Assembly (NCBI GenBank): GCA_023414355.1 | Contig: JAEZOB010000059.1 | Coordinates: 11,370 to 75,369, forward strand | Direction: 5' to 3' | From: Bacillota bacterium | GTDB lineage: Bacteria; Bacillota; Clostridia; Lachnospirales; Lachnospiraceae | Length of the DNA: 64,000 nucleotides | Shown here: one piece after another, positions 16,705-25,021 of the stretch | Position numbering within the stretch: position 1 is the stretch's first letter | How the letters are laid out: each line of letters opens with the position of its first letter | Program-made: the position numbers and the translations under genes | Notes under the pieces: model-generated | The model's database searches: none | Seen by the model: the letters and a program-made list of their open reading frames with translations, nothing else | What the model was told of the DNA's origin: nothing

Positions 16705-18087
16705 TTACTTACTTTCCTTTAATTCCTCGACCAGCTGATCATATTCCGGTGCTGCCATGAAATTCGTGATCAGTACCAGTCTTGCATTCGGATTGCTGCG
16801 AGCAGCTCTCTCCTTCAAGGAGGTATGTGTTACGATAATCTGTGCCTCTGCCGGAATAGAAGAAACCGGAGAATGCACCACATTGATCTGTCCAAGTCCT
16901 GCTTCTGTCAGCTTCTTCTTCAGGATGGTTGCGCCCATTGCGCTGGAACCCATACCTGCATCACATGCAAATACGATGGTCTTCACATTCTTAGCATCAA
17001 GCTTAGCTGTAGCTGTGTTAATGCCTTTGGAAGCATTCTTCATTTCTTGAACCTTAGCTTTTGCTGCATTAATATCTTCGTCCTTACCGAAAATCTTTAA
17101 TAAAGGAATACCAACGATACAAGCAACTGCTGCGGAGATCAATACACTTAAGATGACTGCTATATAGCTTCCTCTATGAGTCATCGCTAAAACTGCAATG
17201 ATACTGCCGGGAGATGCCGGTGCGATTAAGCCGCCACCAAAAATAACATTTGTTAATACACCGCTTGCTCCGCCTGCAATCGCAGCTAAAATAAGTACCG
17301 GATTAGCCAGTATATAAGGGAAGTAGATTTCATGAATACCACCTAAGAAGTGGATTACAATCGCACCGGGTGCGGAGCTTTTAATCATTCCCTTGCCTGC
17401 AATCATACAAGCAAGTAAGATACCAAGACCGGGACCGGGATTTGCTTCCAGCAAGAAGAAGATGGATTTTCCGGTTGCTGCAGCCTGTTCCATACCCAGC
17501 GGTGTTAAAATACCATGGTTTAATGCGTTATTTAAGAATAATACCTTCGCAGGCTCAATAAAGATACTTGCTAAAGGAAGCAAATGATTATCTACAAAGA
17601 AACCAACACAGGTTTCCATGAAGCTGTTTAGTGCTGTCATGATCGGGCTGATTCCCTTCAGACCGATCAGCGCTAAGCAAGCACCGATGATACCAAGGGA
17701 GAAGTTATTCACCAGCATCTCAAAACCGGCTTTGATCTTTCCTTCCAATAACCGATCAAACTTCTTAATTATGAAACCGGAGAAAGGTCCGATCAGCATT
17801 GCACCCAGGAATTGAGGTACATCAGATCCTACCACAAGACCTGTTGTTGCAATCGCACCAATCACGCCACCTCTGACGCCTGCTACAGCATGACCACCTG
17901 TATACGCGATGATCAGCGGAAGCAGGAATTTAACCATAGGACCTACCAATGCAGCAAGACTCTCATTCGGGAAAAACCCGTCCGGAATGAATAACATTGT
18001 AATGAAACCCCAGGCAATGAATGCACCGATATTCGGTAACACCATACCACTAAAGAATCTACCAAACGCTTGAATTTTTTCTTTCAT
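16705..18087 (-). CDS. mtlA: PTS mannitol-type transporter, EIICB
   Basis: 460 aa. The membrane EIIC domain (about 1-335) has the MtlA-type N-terminus, the EANPGPGLG segment and the substrate-site motif GGIHE (249-253). The EIIB domain (about 368-460) has FACDAGMGSS with the phosphorylated Cys375. It imports and phosphorylates a hexitol, by family most likely mannitol to mannitol-1-phosphate, using the separate EIIA (mtlF). It is the first gene of the operon and sits behind the promoter at 18175..18203. Confidence 0.93.
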   Translation of the reverse strand: MKEKIQAFGRFFSGMVLPNIGAFIAWGFITMLFIPDGFFPNESLAALVGPMVKFLLPLIIAYTGGHAVAGVRGGVIGAIATTGLVVGSDVPQFLGAMLIGPFSGFIIKKFDRLLEGKIKAGFEMLVNNFSLGIIGACLALIGLKGISPIMTALNSFMETCVGFFVDNHLLPLASIFIEPAKVLFLNNALNHGILTPLGMEQAAATGKSIFFLLEANPGPGLGILLACMIAGKGMIKSSAPGAIVIHFLGGIHEIYFPYILANPVLILAAIAGGASGVLTNVIFGGGLIAPASPGSIIAVLAMTHRGSYIAVILSVLISAAVACIVGIPLLKIFGKDEDINAAKAKVQEMKNASKGINTATAKLDAKNVKTIVFACDAGMGSSAMGATILKKKLTEAGLGQINVVHSPVSSIPAEAQIIVTHTSLKERAARSNPNARLVLITNFMAAPEYDQLVEELKESK

Positions 18088-18141
18088 ATTTACTTTACCC
18101 TCTCACTCTAAAGATATTAGTTAATATTGATTTCCGTAGAA

Positions 18142-18157
18142 ATGATTGGCCAATCAT
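18142..18157. promoter_or_regulatory. 16-bp perfect palindrome downstream of the mtlA promoter
   Basis: ATGATTGGCCAATCAT reads the same on both strands and lies about 20 bp downstream of the -10 element, within the transcribed leader of mtlA. It has the position and symmetry of a repressor operator. The protein that would bind it is unknown. Confidence 0.5.
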
Positions 18158-18174
18158 CCTCTTAAGATAGTTTC

Positions 18175-18203
18175 ATTATAACGTTTTCGATAGGATCTTT
18201 CAA
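18175..18203 (-). promoter_or_regulatory. Promoter of the sugar-alcohol PTS operon, with a cre-like site
   Basis: Minus strand TTGAAA (18198-18203) and TATAAT (18175-18180) are 17 bp apart. The segment CGAAAACGTTATAA (18176-18189) overlaps the -10 box and differs at two positions from a catabolite-responsive element of the TGAAAACGTTATCA kind, which would fit CcpA repression. The promoter is well supported, the cre site weakly. Confidence 0.65.
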
Positions 18204-18531
18204 TTTGAACAAACTATGTTTTTGTCGCTATTCGATAATGACATGATTAAATAGCCTGTTATTTTAGTCAGTTTATACAGAAAAGCCTTCGATTAACCAT
18301 CTCCTCTTTTATGAGCTCCACTAGGGTACCGGATAATTATTGCAATCCATTTTGAAAATGACATATAGCTGTCATGTTCCTACTGGTAAACTGAGATCCA
18401 TAACAGCAGATAGAATAAATTAGTGTACTGACATAATTGATGTTATAATTGTTTATTATGGAAAACGAGAAGAAAATAGCTTTCTATTAGGGAATGCGCA
18501 AATAGTCTGCGCAGAAACGGAGGACAAAGAA

Positions 18532-18951
18532 ATGGAACAAGAGATTTTGAAAAAAGCAGGAGAAATTGTAGAAAAGAACACAGGTGCAGATTCCTACTGT
18601 ACCTTAGCATTAATTGATGCGGACGGATATCCTACCGCATCCACGATCAGTGCTTCTAAAGCAGACGGAATTAATTGGATCACTTTCTGTACAGGGTTTG
18701 GAAGTCCTAAAACCAACCGCATCGACCAGCACAAGCAGGCAAGCGTATGCTTTAATGCACCCGATTATAATATCACCCTGGTAGGTGACATCGAAGTAGT
18801 GACAGATCCCGAGGTGAAAAAGGAGATGTGGTATTCAGGGCTGTCTAATCACTTTAACGGTCCCGAGGACCCGAACTATTGTGTCCTTCGTTTTACCACA
18901 AAACGCTACAACCTCCTAGTGGATTGGGCAGACTTAAGAGGAAGCCTGTAA
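18532..18951 (+). CDS. Pyridoxamine 5'-phosphate oxidase-fold FMN-binding protein
   Basis: 139 aa, split-barrel PPOX-type protein of the general-stress-26 kind: TLALIDADGYPTASTIS opens the barrel, then ITFCTGFGSPKTNRI, ASVCFN and VGDIEVV. Such proteins bind flavin or coenzyme F420; the reaction is usually unknown. CGGAGG lies nine bases before the ATG. It is divergent from the mtlA operon and stands alone, closed by the hairpin at 18995..19035. It is not expected to be a true PdxH because it is short and lacks the PdxH C-terminal block. Confidence 0.8.
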   Translation: MEQEILKKAGEIVEKNTGADSYCTLALIDADGYPTASTISASKADGINWITFCTGFGSPKTNRIDQHKQASVCFNAPDYNITLVGDIEVVTDPEVKKEMWYSGLSNHFNGPEDPNYCVLRFTTKRYNLLVDWADLRGSL

Positions 18952-18994
18952 TCATCCCTTATGGGAAGCGAAACTGTGTAACACAGCATAAAAG

Positions 18995-19035
18995 AGCCGG
19001 TTAAAAGGGTAAGTCCCTTCTAACCGGCTGATTTA
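18995..19035. terminator. Bidirectional intrinsic terminator
   Basis: AGCCGGTTA (18995-19003) pairs with TAACCGGCT (19021-19029), extended by AAGGG/CCCTT. The minus strand continues with CTTTTATG, so it can end both the PPOX gene and the convergent TPR gene. Confidence 0.8.
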
Positions 19036-19047
19036 AATAAAGTGCTG

Positions 19048-20568
19048 TTATTTCGCTTTGCCTGAGATGATATCGGTATAGCTCGTATAACTTCTGTAAC
19101 TATCAAAGGCTTCATCTTTTTCGGCATACTCAATGAAGGTTTTATTCAATTCCACTGCCTTTTTCAGATTTTCAAAACATTCTGTTTCTTTATTCTGTTG
19201 GGCATATACTTTACTCTTAATAAAATATCCGGTTCCATCCTTTGGTTCTATTTGAATCATCTTATCACAAACAGCAATACATTCCTCATAACTGCCTAGG
19301 CCTATCAGTGCATATGCTTTCCACACATAAACACCTGTATATGACGGATTCAGAGAAATCGCCTTATCATAGAGTTCAATCGCCTCCTTGTATTCCCCCT
19401 GCATAAAATAACTCTTTCCTTTTCCGAAATAAGCAGGCAGGCTTTCAAGGTCCAATTTTATAGCCTTATCATATTCGACACGGGCTTCCTCATACCGTTC
19501 CAATCCGCATAAAGCATCACCCTTTTCCACATACGCAATGGTATAGGCGGGATCCTTTTCAATCGCTTGATTATATGTGATGATTGCTTCCGAAAACTTA
19601 CCTAAGCCATATAAAGCAGAACCTTTACTGTAGTATACATAGGCCGTATCTCCCAGAGGTAAATTCATCGCCTTTTCATAGTATTCTACTGCTTCCTCAA
19701 ATCTTCCCAGGTAATAAAGGCAGTCTCCTTTTCCTATATAAGCATCAGTATATTTGGGAACAAGCTTTATACATTCGTTCAGATATATGATTGCTTCTTC
19801 ATAATTCACTTTGTGATAAAGTGCTTTTCCCATATTGTATTGGTAGTCCGCATCCTTTGAATCCATTTGGATTGCTGTCTGATAATACTTAATCGCATCA
19901 TCATATTCGCCCAGACTGTAATAGCAATTTCCCAAACCGTTATAAACCAACGGGTCTTCCTTATTCCTTTTTAAGGCCTGTGTATAATATTCGATCGCAT
20001 CTTTATATTTTTCTGATATATAAGCGTCTCTACCTTTTTGCAGGTAATATAAATAATCACCCTTTGACTCTCCATTAATTCTGGAAAACCCGATTAGAGC
20101 CACTTTTCCCTCTTTATCAATATAAAAGTGAATGCGCGAAATATAGCTTCCATCCTCTGTAGTCTCAGGATATTTATAACATAAAACATACTTGATGATC
20201 TTGAAATACGGTTTCATATTCTCCGCATTATTATCAAGCATTCTATTGTAAACGATATCCTTTGATAACTTTTCTTTTGATTCCTTTCCGTATTTCTTAG
20301 TAACTTCCTTTTCGGTCATGCCGATCAAGATTCCTCTGGAGGTTTTTACTACTGCCTCTTTGCTGGAATCATAATTCTTGTCATAGGTAAACAGGATGAT
20401 ACCCTCACCATAATTATTCAAGCTTTCGAAAAGATTGTAGGTTTCAGTGAGATTATCAAACTTCGCGACAAAATCCTTCTTGTTTAATTTCTCTGCAGCC
20501 ATAGCCGATTGATACCCTGACGGCAATAGAAATGCTACGATCATTAATGATATAATCAGTTTCTTCAT
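19048..20568 (-). CDS. Secreted tetratricopeptide-repeat protein
   Basis: 506 aa from the ATG at 20568; the frame is open further upstream, but this start gives a classical signal peptide (MKKLIISLMIVAFLLP, cleavage near AMA-AE) and has GGGAG upstream. Residues about 30-180 form an unrecognised domain (ILIGMTEKEVTKKYG, HFYIDKEGKVALIGF) resembling small outer-domain folds seen in clostridial lipoproteins. From about 185 to the end run some ten TPR units (for example GLGNCYYSLGEYDDAIKYYQ). It probably acts as an extracytoplasmic protein-binding scaffold. Partner unknown. Confidence 0.82.
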   Translation of the reverse strand: MKKLIISLMIVAFLLPSGYQSAMAAEKLNKKDFVAKFDNLTETYNLFESLNNYGEGIILFTYDKNYDSSKEAVVKTSRGILIGMTEKEVTKKYGKESKEKLSKDIVYNRMLDNNAENMKPYFKIIKYVLCYKYPETTEDGSYISRIHFYIDKEGKVALIGFSRINGESKGDYLYYLQKGRDAYISEKYKDAIEYYTQALKRNKEDPLVYNGLGNCYYSLGEYDDAIKYYQTAIQMDSKDADYQYNMGKALYHKVNYEEAIIYLNECIKLVPKYTDAYIGKGDCLYYLGRFEEAVEYYEKAMNLPLGDTAYVYYSKGSALYGLGKFSEAIITYNQAIEKDPAYTIAYVEKGDALCGLERYEEARVEYDKAIKLDLESLPAYFGKGKSYFMQGEYKEAIELYDKAISLNPSYTGVYVWKAYALIGLGSYEECIAVCDKMIQIEPKDGTGYFIKSKVYAQQNKETECFENLKKAVELNKTFIEYAEKDEAFDSYRSYTSYTDIISGKAK

Positions 20569-20759
20569 GATGTTGTTTGCTCCCATAGCTTCTCCCATTC
20601 TTCTCATAGCATAGTAAAATCTGACTGCTGTCCATTTCATAGTTGGTCAAATTTTCCATAACCAGTTTATCATCGAATGCATGAATAATCAAGAAATATT
20701 TTCCAGTTATCCTCCGATATTCGATTGATGCTTTGAAAGAGAACATTACGAAAACTTAG

Positions 20760-21359
20760 TTATTCCACTATGTCCGGTGCTTCTGCTACAGCATCCGGTA
20801 TCTGCTCGATGATATCCTGCAGAGAGCTTGCTTTTTGGAGCATTTTCATGGTGTCGGGATGTGGCTTGGCATAGATACCCTTCCAATCATACTCATCATA
20901 TTCCTTTCTTGGTGGGTAAGCAAGCTGTGGCAAACCAAGAGAAAACTGCGCATTAACTCCGGGCTTATTACCGCGCGCATCCAGCTTGATCCACTGATTG
21001 TTCACAAAGACAGCATTGTAACAGTGCACGCAATATCCTAAGGAAGCATCATCAGCAAGCGTCACATGCACAAAGCAGAAGCCTGTCGGTATCTTTTGCG
21101 ATCTCAATAAAGCGGCCAGAAGATTTGCCTTTGCATGGCAGATACCGGTCCGGTGCTCTAATACCTCAGACGCTTTTGCTGTAATGACGGTTGCCTGGAT
21201 ATCAAAGGAATGAGGGATCTGGTCCCGTACAAATTCATATGCTATTCTGGCTTTCTCAATATCGGAATCGATATTCTCGAAAAGCTGATGTGCCGTCTCC
21301 AGAATGATTTCAGATGAGTAGTCCACAAATTCATCTTCTTTTAGAAAAATATTATACAT
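20760..21359 (-). CDS. Transglutaminase-like cysteine protease-fold protein
   Basis: 199 aa. The transglutaminase core is visible: TGICHAKANLLAALLR with the nucleophilic Cys (about 81), YCVHCYNAVFVNNQW with the His, and IKLDARGNK with the Asp. The family hydrolyses or forms amide bonds; bacterial members are often peptidases. There is no signal peptide, so it is likely cytoplasmic. A G-rich ribosome site GGGGGGCGACTGG precedes the ATG, and a good promoter lies at 21419..21447. The partner gene is not evident. Confidence 0.85.
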   Translation of the reverse strand: MYNIFLKEDEFVDYSSEIILETAHQLFENIDSDIEKARIAYEFVRDQIPHSFDIQATVITAKASEVLEHRTGICHAKANLLAALLRSQKIPTGFCFVHVTLADDASLGYCVHCYNAVFVNNQWIKLDARGNKPGVNAQFSLGLPQLAYPPRKEYDEYDWKGIYAKPHPDTMKMLQKASSLQDIIEQIPDAVAEAPDIVE

Positions 21360-21418
21360 CCAGTCGCCCCCCTATGCGATTCATGATAACGTCTTGTTAT
21401 ATTTATTAGTTTTTATGT

Positions 21419-21447
21419 ATAATATTACATTTGTTATAAAATGTCAA
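21419..21447 (-). promoter_or_regulatory. Predicted promoter of the transglutaminase-like gene
   Basis: Minus strand TTGACA (21442-21447) and TATTAT (21419-21424), 17 bp apart, about 60 bp before the start codon. The remaining sequence between 21448 and 21640 is AT-rich, with no gene or structure that I recognise. Confidence 0.6.
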
Positions 21448-21640
21448 CCGCAATATTAATAGTTTCAATTCTCGTAATATTGTTTTCTTCTTTCTTCTCA
21501 TTGATTTCATTTGATCAATCTCCTCTTCTGATATTTTGAATGTCTTACTATACTCAATTCCCGAGTCTCGCCATTGCTATCAGATTAATACTCATCATGA
21601 CTTTTAATATAGTTATTTTATAATGAATGGTATTTTTTTC

Positions 21641-21670
21641 TTGTTACTTAACCAATATATGGCTTATAAT
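21641..21670 (+). promoter_or_regulatory. Predicted promoter of the secreted beta-helix gene
   Basis: TTGTTA (21641-21646) and TATAAT (21665-21670) with an 18-bp spacer, about 115 bp before the ATG at 21787. Confidence 0.4.
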
Positions 21671-21786
21671 ATTTCTAATGTATATTTTGAATATTTGGTC
21701 TTTTTTTGCAGAACGAAAGCAAAATATGACCAAGCTAGCTTTACCGCTTCTAAAAATGATATAAATCGTGTAGGGGGATAGAATTC

Positions 21787-23985
21787 ATGAAAAAAGTTTG
21801 TCGTCTTATGGTTTCAGTAATTTTAGTACTGTTGGTGATTACATCTTCTATTAAAGATATTCATCCGGCATCAGCAAAAACTGCCCCAATTACTTATAAA
21901 GACAGTGAGCTCGCCAGAGCCGTATCACTTGGCATAGGTACCTATCAGAAGAATTCAACCATCAATTATAAGACATTTTTCAAAATGCTTGATCAGGTTG
22001 TCAGCCTTGCTAATCCAAAAGAGTTAAGCAGCTGGAAGAAGAAATTCCCAAATGCGCGAAAATCATCTCAGAACATGAACCGCGATGAAGGAATGCTAAG
22101 TATATTCTTTGCTTCTCGGTCAATGGGCAATACGTATTCAACCTATAATACGATAGCAGGAGATACTGCGATTAAAAAAATTGGCGGTAAGGCATTTAAG
22201 GAAATGTCATGGAATTATTCTCTCCTCCCTGGCTGGAATAAAACAGTTACGATAGTCCTGGATACTACCCCAGCGGATCAATGGGACAATTACATGGTGG
22301 GTGCATATTACTATTGTATGGGCAGAATCTCGATAACCAGTGATAGTATCCTATTCGACTATGATTCCAAAAGCAATTCCATGAGATTGAATCAACCTCT
22401 CACGTATGAGAAAGCACTTCTTGCCGCCGTAAGATTATATGATTCCGGACTAAGTGAAACTGAGCGTATAAAGACAGCAGAAGATACCAAGTTTCTGAAA
22501 TTAATCGATACCAGACGTAAGGAGATAAGAGACACCACAACAGACATCAAGGTAAACGGAACCTCCTATTTCATCTCTAATACAGGCAATGATGAAAATG
22601 ATGGATTGACTCCGAATACTGCATGGGCAACAATAGAGAGAGCGAACGAAATTGATACACAGCCCGGAGATGCGATACTTCTTGAGCGAGGTTGCAGCTT
22701 CAGAGGGAAATTGAGACTTAGAAATGATATCATATATTCGGCATATGGAATTGGGGAAAAGCCAATTGTAATGGGCTCACCCGAAAGTGGTGCTGACCCT
22801 TCCAAGTGGTCTCTGTTACGTGGGACTAAGAATATCTGGGTTTTTTATAAAGAGATTGAAGAGACAGGAGCAATCGTTTTTAATGATGGGGCCAGTTGCG
22901 CAAATAGGAAAACTGCTTTTTGGAATGGCGCTAAATATGTTGACGTAATCGATAAGAAAACCCCCATTGATATAAAAAGTCTTAAGAATTTGACCTTCTT
23001 TCATGATGTTGAATACAAGGGGTATTCACCAAAAGAGGTCTATGTTCAAATGAACATACCTGGGAAAATATATCTTCGTTGTGATGCAGGAAATCCCGGT
23101 AATGTTTATCAATCGATTGAATTTATCAGTAGACCGTACGGCTATCAGGATGTGCCCAGTTCTTTTATACTTCAGGTGGGACAAAATTGTATCATAGATA
23201 ATATTAATTTTATGTATGGCCAAGAAGGGATCAGTATCAGTGGAAATTCCACTGTACAAAATTGTGAGGTCTCCTGGATTGGAGGTAATGTAACCGGTTA
23301 TTATGCAGGAACTCTTGGAGCAGACATAACTGCTGTTATTCGTGCGGGTAATGGCATCCTGGTCGCTAAGGGTTCAGATAATTCTGTGACTAATAATTAT
23401 GTACATCATACCTATGATTATGGAATATCTACAGAAACAGGTGCTTGGTTTAAGGATCCCAAAGACAGATACTCCTATCATACAACATTTAAAGGAAATC
23501 TCATTGAAAAATGCTCGGGAGGATTTGGGGTTGGTGACTGGGAAGCTCTCATGGCAAATCGGGATGACAGGATTATCTTTAAGGATATTACAATAGAAGA
23601 TAACTACTCTATCTATAGCGGTTATGGATGGTCCCATCAAACGCTTGATTATGATTGGGGTTATGCGAGTAATGTGAATAACGGTAATGCTAACCTCCAA
23701 CTGGCATTTCCACCCAAGGCAGCCCAGAATATCGTCATAAAAAACAATGTATTTTATTTGGGAAAATATACTTTGGTGGAGGCTTGCCATGGAGGAGATG
23801 GGTTGAAACAGCTTTATAATGTTACTTTCTCAGGAAATACCTATGTACAGAATCCATTGGGGATACTAATCTATTGGCAAAGTAAAACTGATTATAAATA
23901 TTCGCAGCCTTTCACCAATAACTTAAATGCGGTTAAGACGATCAAAGACGTTCTCGGAGATAAAAACGGGGTCGTTTGGCAATAA
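21787..23985 (+). CDS. Large secreted right-handed beta-helix protein
   Basis: 732 aa with a signal peptide (MKKVCRLMVSVILVLLVIT, cleavage near ASA-KT). Residues about 35-255 form an N-terminal domain I do not recognise. From about 260 a YFISNTGNDENDGLTPNTAW start, typical of pectate-lyase-like and DUF1565 beta-helix proteins, leads into solenoid coils with Asn/Gly-rich turns (CIIDNINFMYGQEGISISG, NSTVQNCEVSW, NSVTNNYVHHTYDYGIST). It is probably a surface or secreted polysaccharide lyase or binding protein; no lyase motif is certain. GGGGGATAG precedes the start. Monocistronic, ending at the hairpin 24009..24050. Confidence 0.85.
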   Translation: MKKVCRLMVSVILVLLVITSSIKDIHPASAKTAPITYKDSELARAVSLGIGTYQKNSTINYKTFFKMLDQVVSLANPKELSSWKKKFPNARKSSQNMNRDEGMLSIFFASRSMGNTYSTYNTIAGDTAIKKIGGKAFKEMSWNYSLLPGWNKTVTIVLDTTPADQWDNYMVGAYYYCMGRISITSDSILFDYDSKSNSMRLNQPLTYEKALLAAVRLYDSGLSETERIKTAEDTKFLKLIDTRRKEIRDTTTDIKVNGTSYFISNTGNDENDGLTPNTAWATIERANEIDTQPGDAILLERGCSFRGKLRLRNDIIYSAYGIGEKPIVMGSPESGADPSKWSLLRGTKNIWVFYKEIEETGAIVFNDGASCANRKTAFWNGAKYVDVIDKKTPIDIKSLKNLTFFHDVEYKGYSPKEVYVQMNIPGKIYLRCDAGNPGNVYQSIEFISRPYGYQDVPSSFILQVGQNCIIDNINFMYGQEGISISGNSTVQNCEVSWIGGNVTGYYAGTLGADITAVIRAGNGILVAKGSDNSVTNNYVHHTYDYGISTETGAWFKDPKDRYSYHTTFKGNLIEKCSGGFGVGDWEALMANRDDRIIFKDITIEDNYSIYSGYGWSHQTLDYDWGYASNVNNGNANLQLAFPPKAAQNIVIKNNVFYLGKYTLVEACHGGDGLKQLYNVTFSGNTYVQNPLGILIYWQSKTDYKYSQPFTNNLNAVKTIKDVLGDKNGVVWQ

Positions 23986-24008
23986 CTAAAACATTAAAAA
24001 TCTTGTTA

Positions 24009-24050
24009 TTATGGCGCCCAACTCTTATCGCTGGACGCCATAATTCTTAA
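24009..24050. terminator. Bidirectional hairpin terminator
   Basis: TTATGGCG (24009-24016) pairs with CGCCATAA (24036-24043), extended by CCA/TGG. It lies between the beta-helix gene (plus) and the convergent serine hydrolase gene (minus). Confidence 0.75.
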
Positions 24051-24055
24051 ATACG

Positions 24056-25021
24056 TTACTCAAATACCGGTTCAATATACTCTCTGATCAATTTTATCCG
24101 GTCCTTAGCATTCTTCACGAAGAGAGAAGCAATCGAAATTACGATTTCTTTCTCGGGATTCACATAAATCACATTTCCTCCATCGCCCATGGCTGCATAA
24201 GCGTGTTCTGCCTCATCGATAATCCACCACAGATAACCGTACGGCAGCTTGCCCCATCTGCTTTGTTCCCTAGTGCTGTCCATAATCCACTCTTCTGATA
24301 CAATCTGCGTTCCGAGCCACACTCCTCTGTCTAAGTATAATTGACCTAGCTTAGCCATATCCATTGCAGTAAGACTTAGACCCCAGCCTGCTGTATTGAC
24401 TCCGGTTGGATCAGCGACCCAGCCCTTGACATTCTTCGCTTCGTAAAATGCTAGCTGCTCCTCTTTATTCTGAAAGATAATATTGCCCTCCACAATAATC
24501 CCCAAGGGTTCGAATAAGTAATTTGTTGCGAAATCAAGCACAGACTGACCCGTCGATTTCACAAGTATCCCCGAGAAGATATCCGATCCGATTACCGGAG
24601 CGTACCTAAATTCGCCTATGCTTCCCTGCCCTCCTAGTAAATCCAGAGAGGCTTTTACCCAGTCATTGCTTGCAAAAAATTCTGTATAGGGTTCCGTTTT
24701 ATATTTATACGGAGCAGTCATTGTCAGCAGGTCCTTCAGAGTAATCCTTTGTAACGTCTGTTCTCCTCTTTTCACCGTATAGTCCGGAAAAAAATCCAAA
24801 ACCTTCTGCTCTATATTTTTAATATATCCATGATCTATAGCGATACCGATTAATATAGAAACAATACTTTTTGTTACAGAGAAAATATGAAATGCGTCTG
24901 CTGCCGTGCAATTATTATAGTATTTCTCATATACGGCTTTACCCTTTTTCAGTACAACGATACCTCCGATATTGTGATAGCTGCCATGGATTATTTTCTC
25001 CATCTGTGTCTTTTTGGTCAT
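24056..25021 (-). CDS. Serine hydrolase of the beta-lactamase / penicillin-binding protein fold
   Basis: 321 aa, class C beta-lactamase-related family. The nucleophile motif is SVTK (FHIFSVTKSIVSI, about residue 51), and the second motif appears as YGYLWW in place of the usual Tyr-x-Asn region, with DGGNVIYVNPEKE near the C-terminus as the third element. There is no signal peptide, so it is cytoplasmic or non-classically located. Its ATG overlaps the stop of the UvrA-like gene by four bases, implying coupled translation. It may be an esterase or peptidase that inactivates or processes a small molecule. Substrate unknown. Confidence 0.85.
   Translation of the reverse strand: MTKKTQMEKIIHGSYHNIGGIVVLKKGKAVYEKYYNNCTAADAFHIFSVTKSIVSILIGIAIDHGYIKNIEQKVLDFFPDYTVKRGEQTLQRITLKDLLTMTAPYKYKTEPYTEFFASNDWVKASLDLLGGQGSIGEFRYAPVIGSDIFSGILVKSTGQSVLDFATNYLFEPLGIIVEGNIIFQNKEEQLAFYEAKNVKGWVADPTGVNTAGWGLSLTAMDMAKLGQLYLDRGVWLGTQIVSEEWIMDSTREQSRWGKLPYGYLWWIIDEAEHAYAAMGDGGNVIYVNPEKEIVISIASLFVKNAKDRIKLIREYIEPVFE

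Noticed and set aside
20456..20746. 96-codon minus frame upstream of the TPR gene
   Set aside because: It overlaps the TPR signal-peptide region in a different frame, lacks a ribosome site and has no domain.
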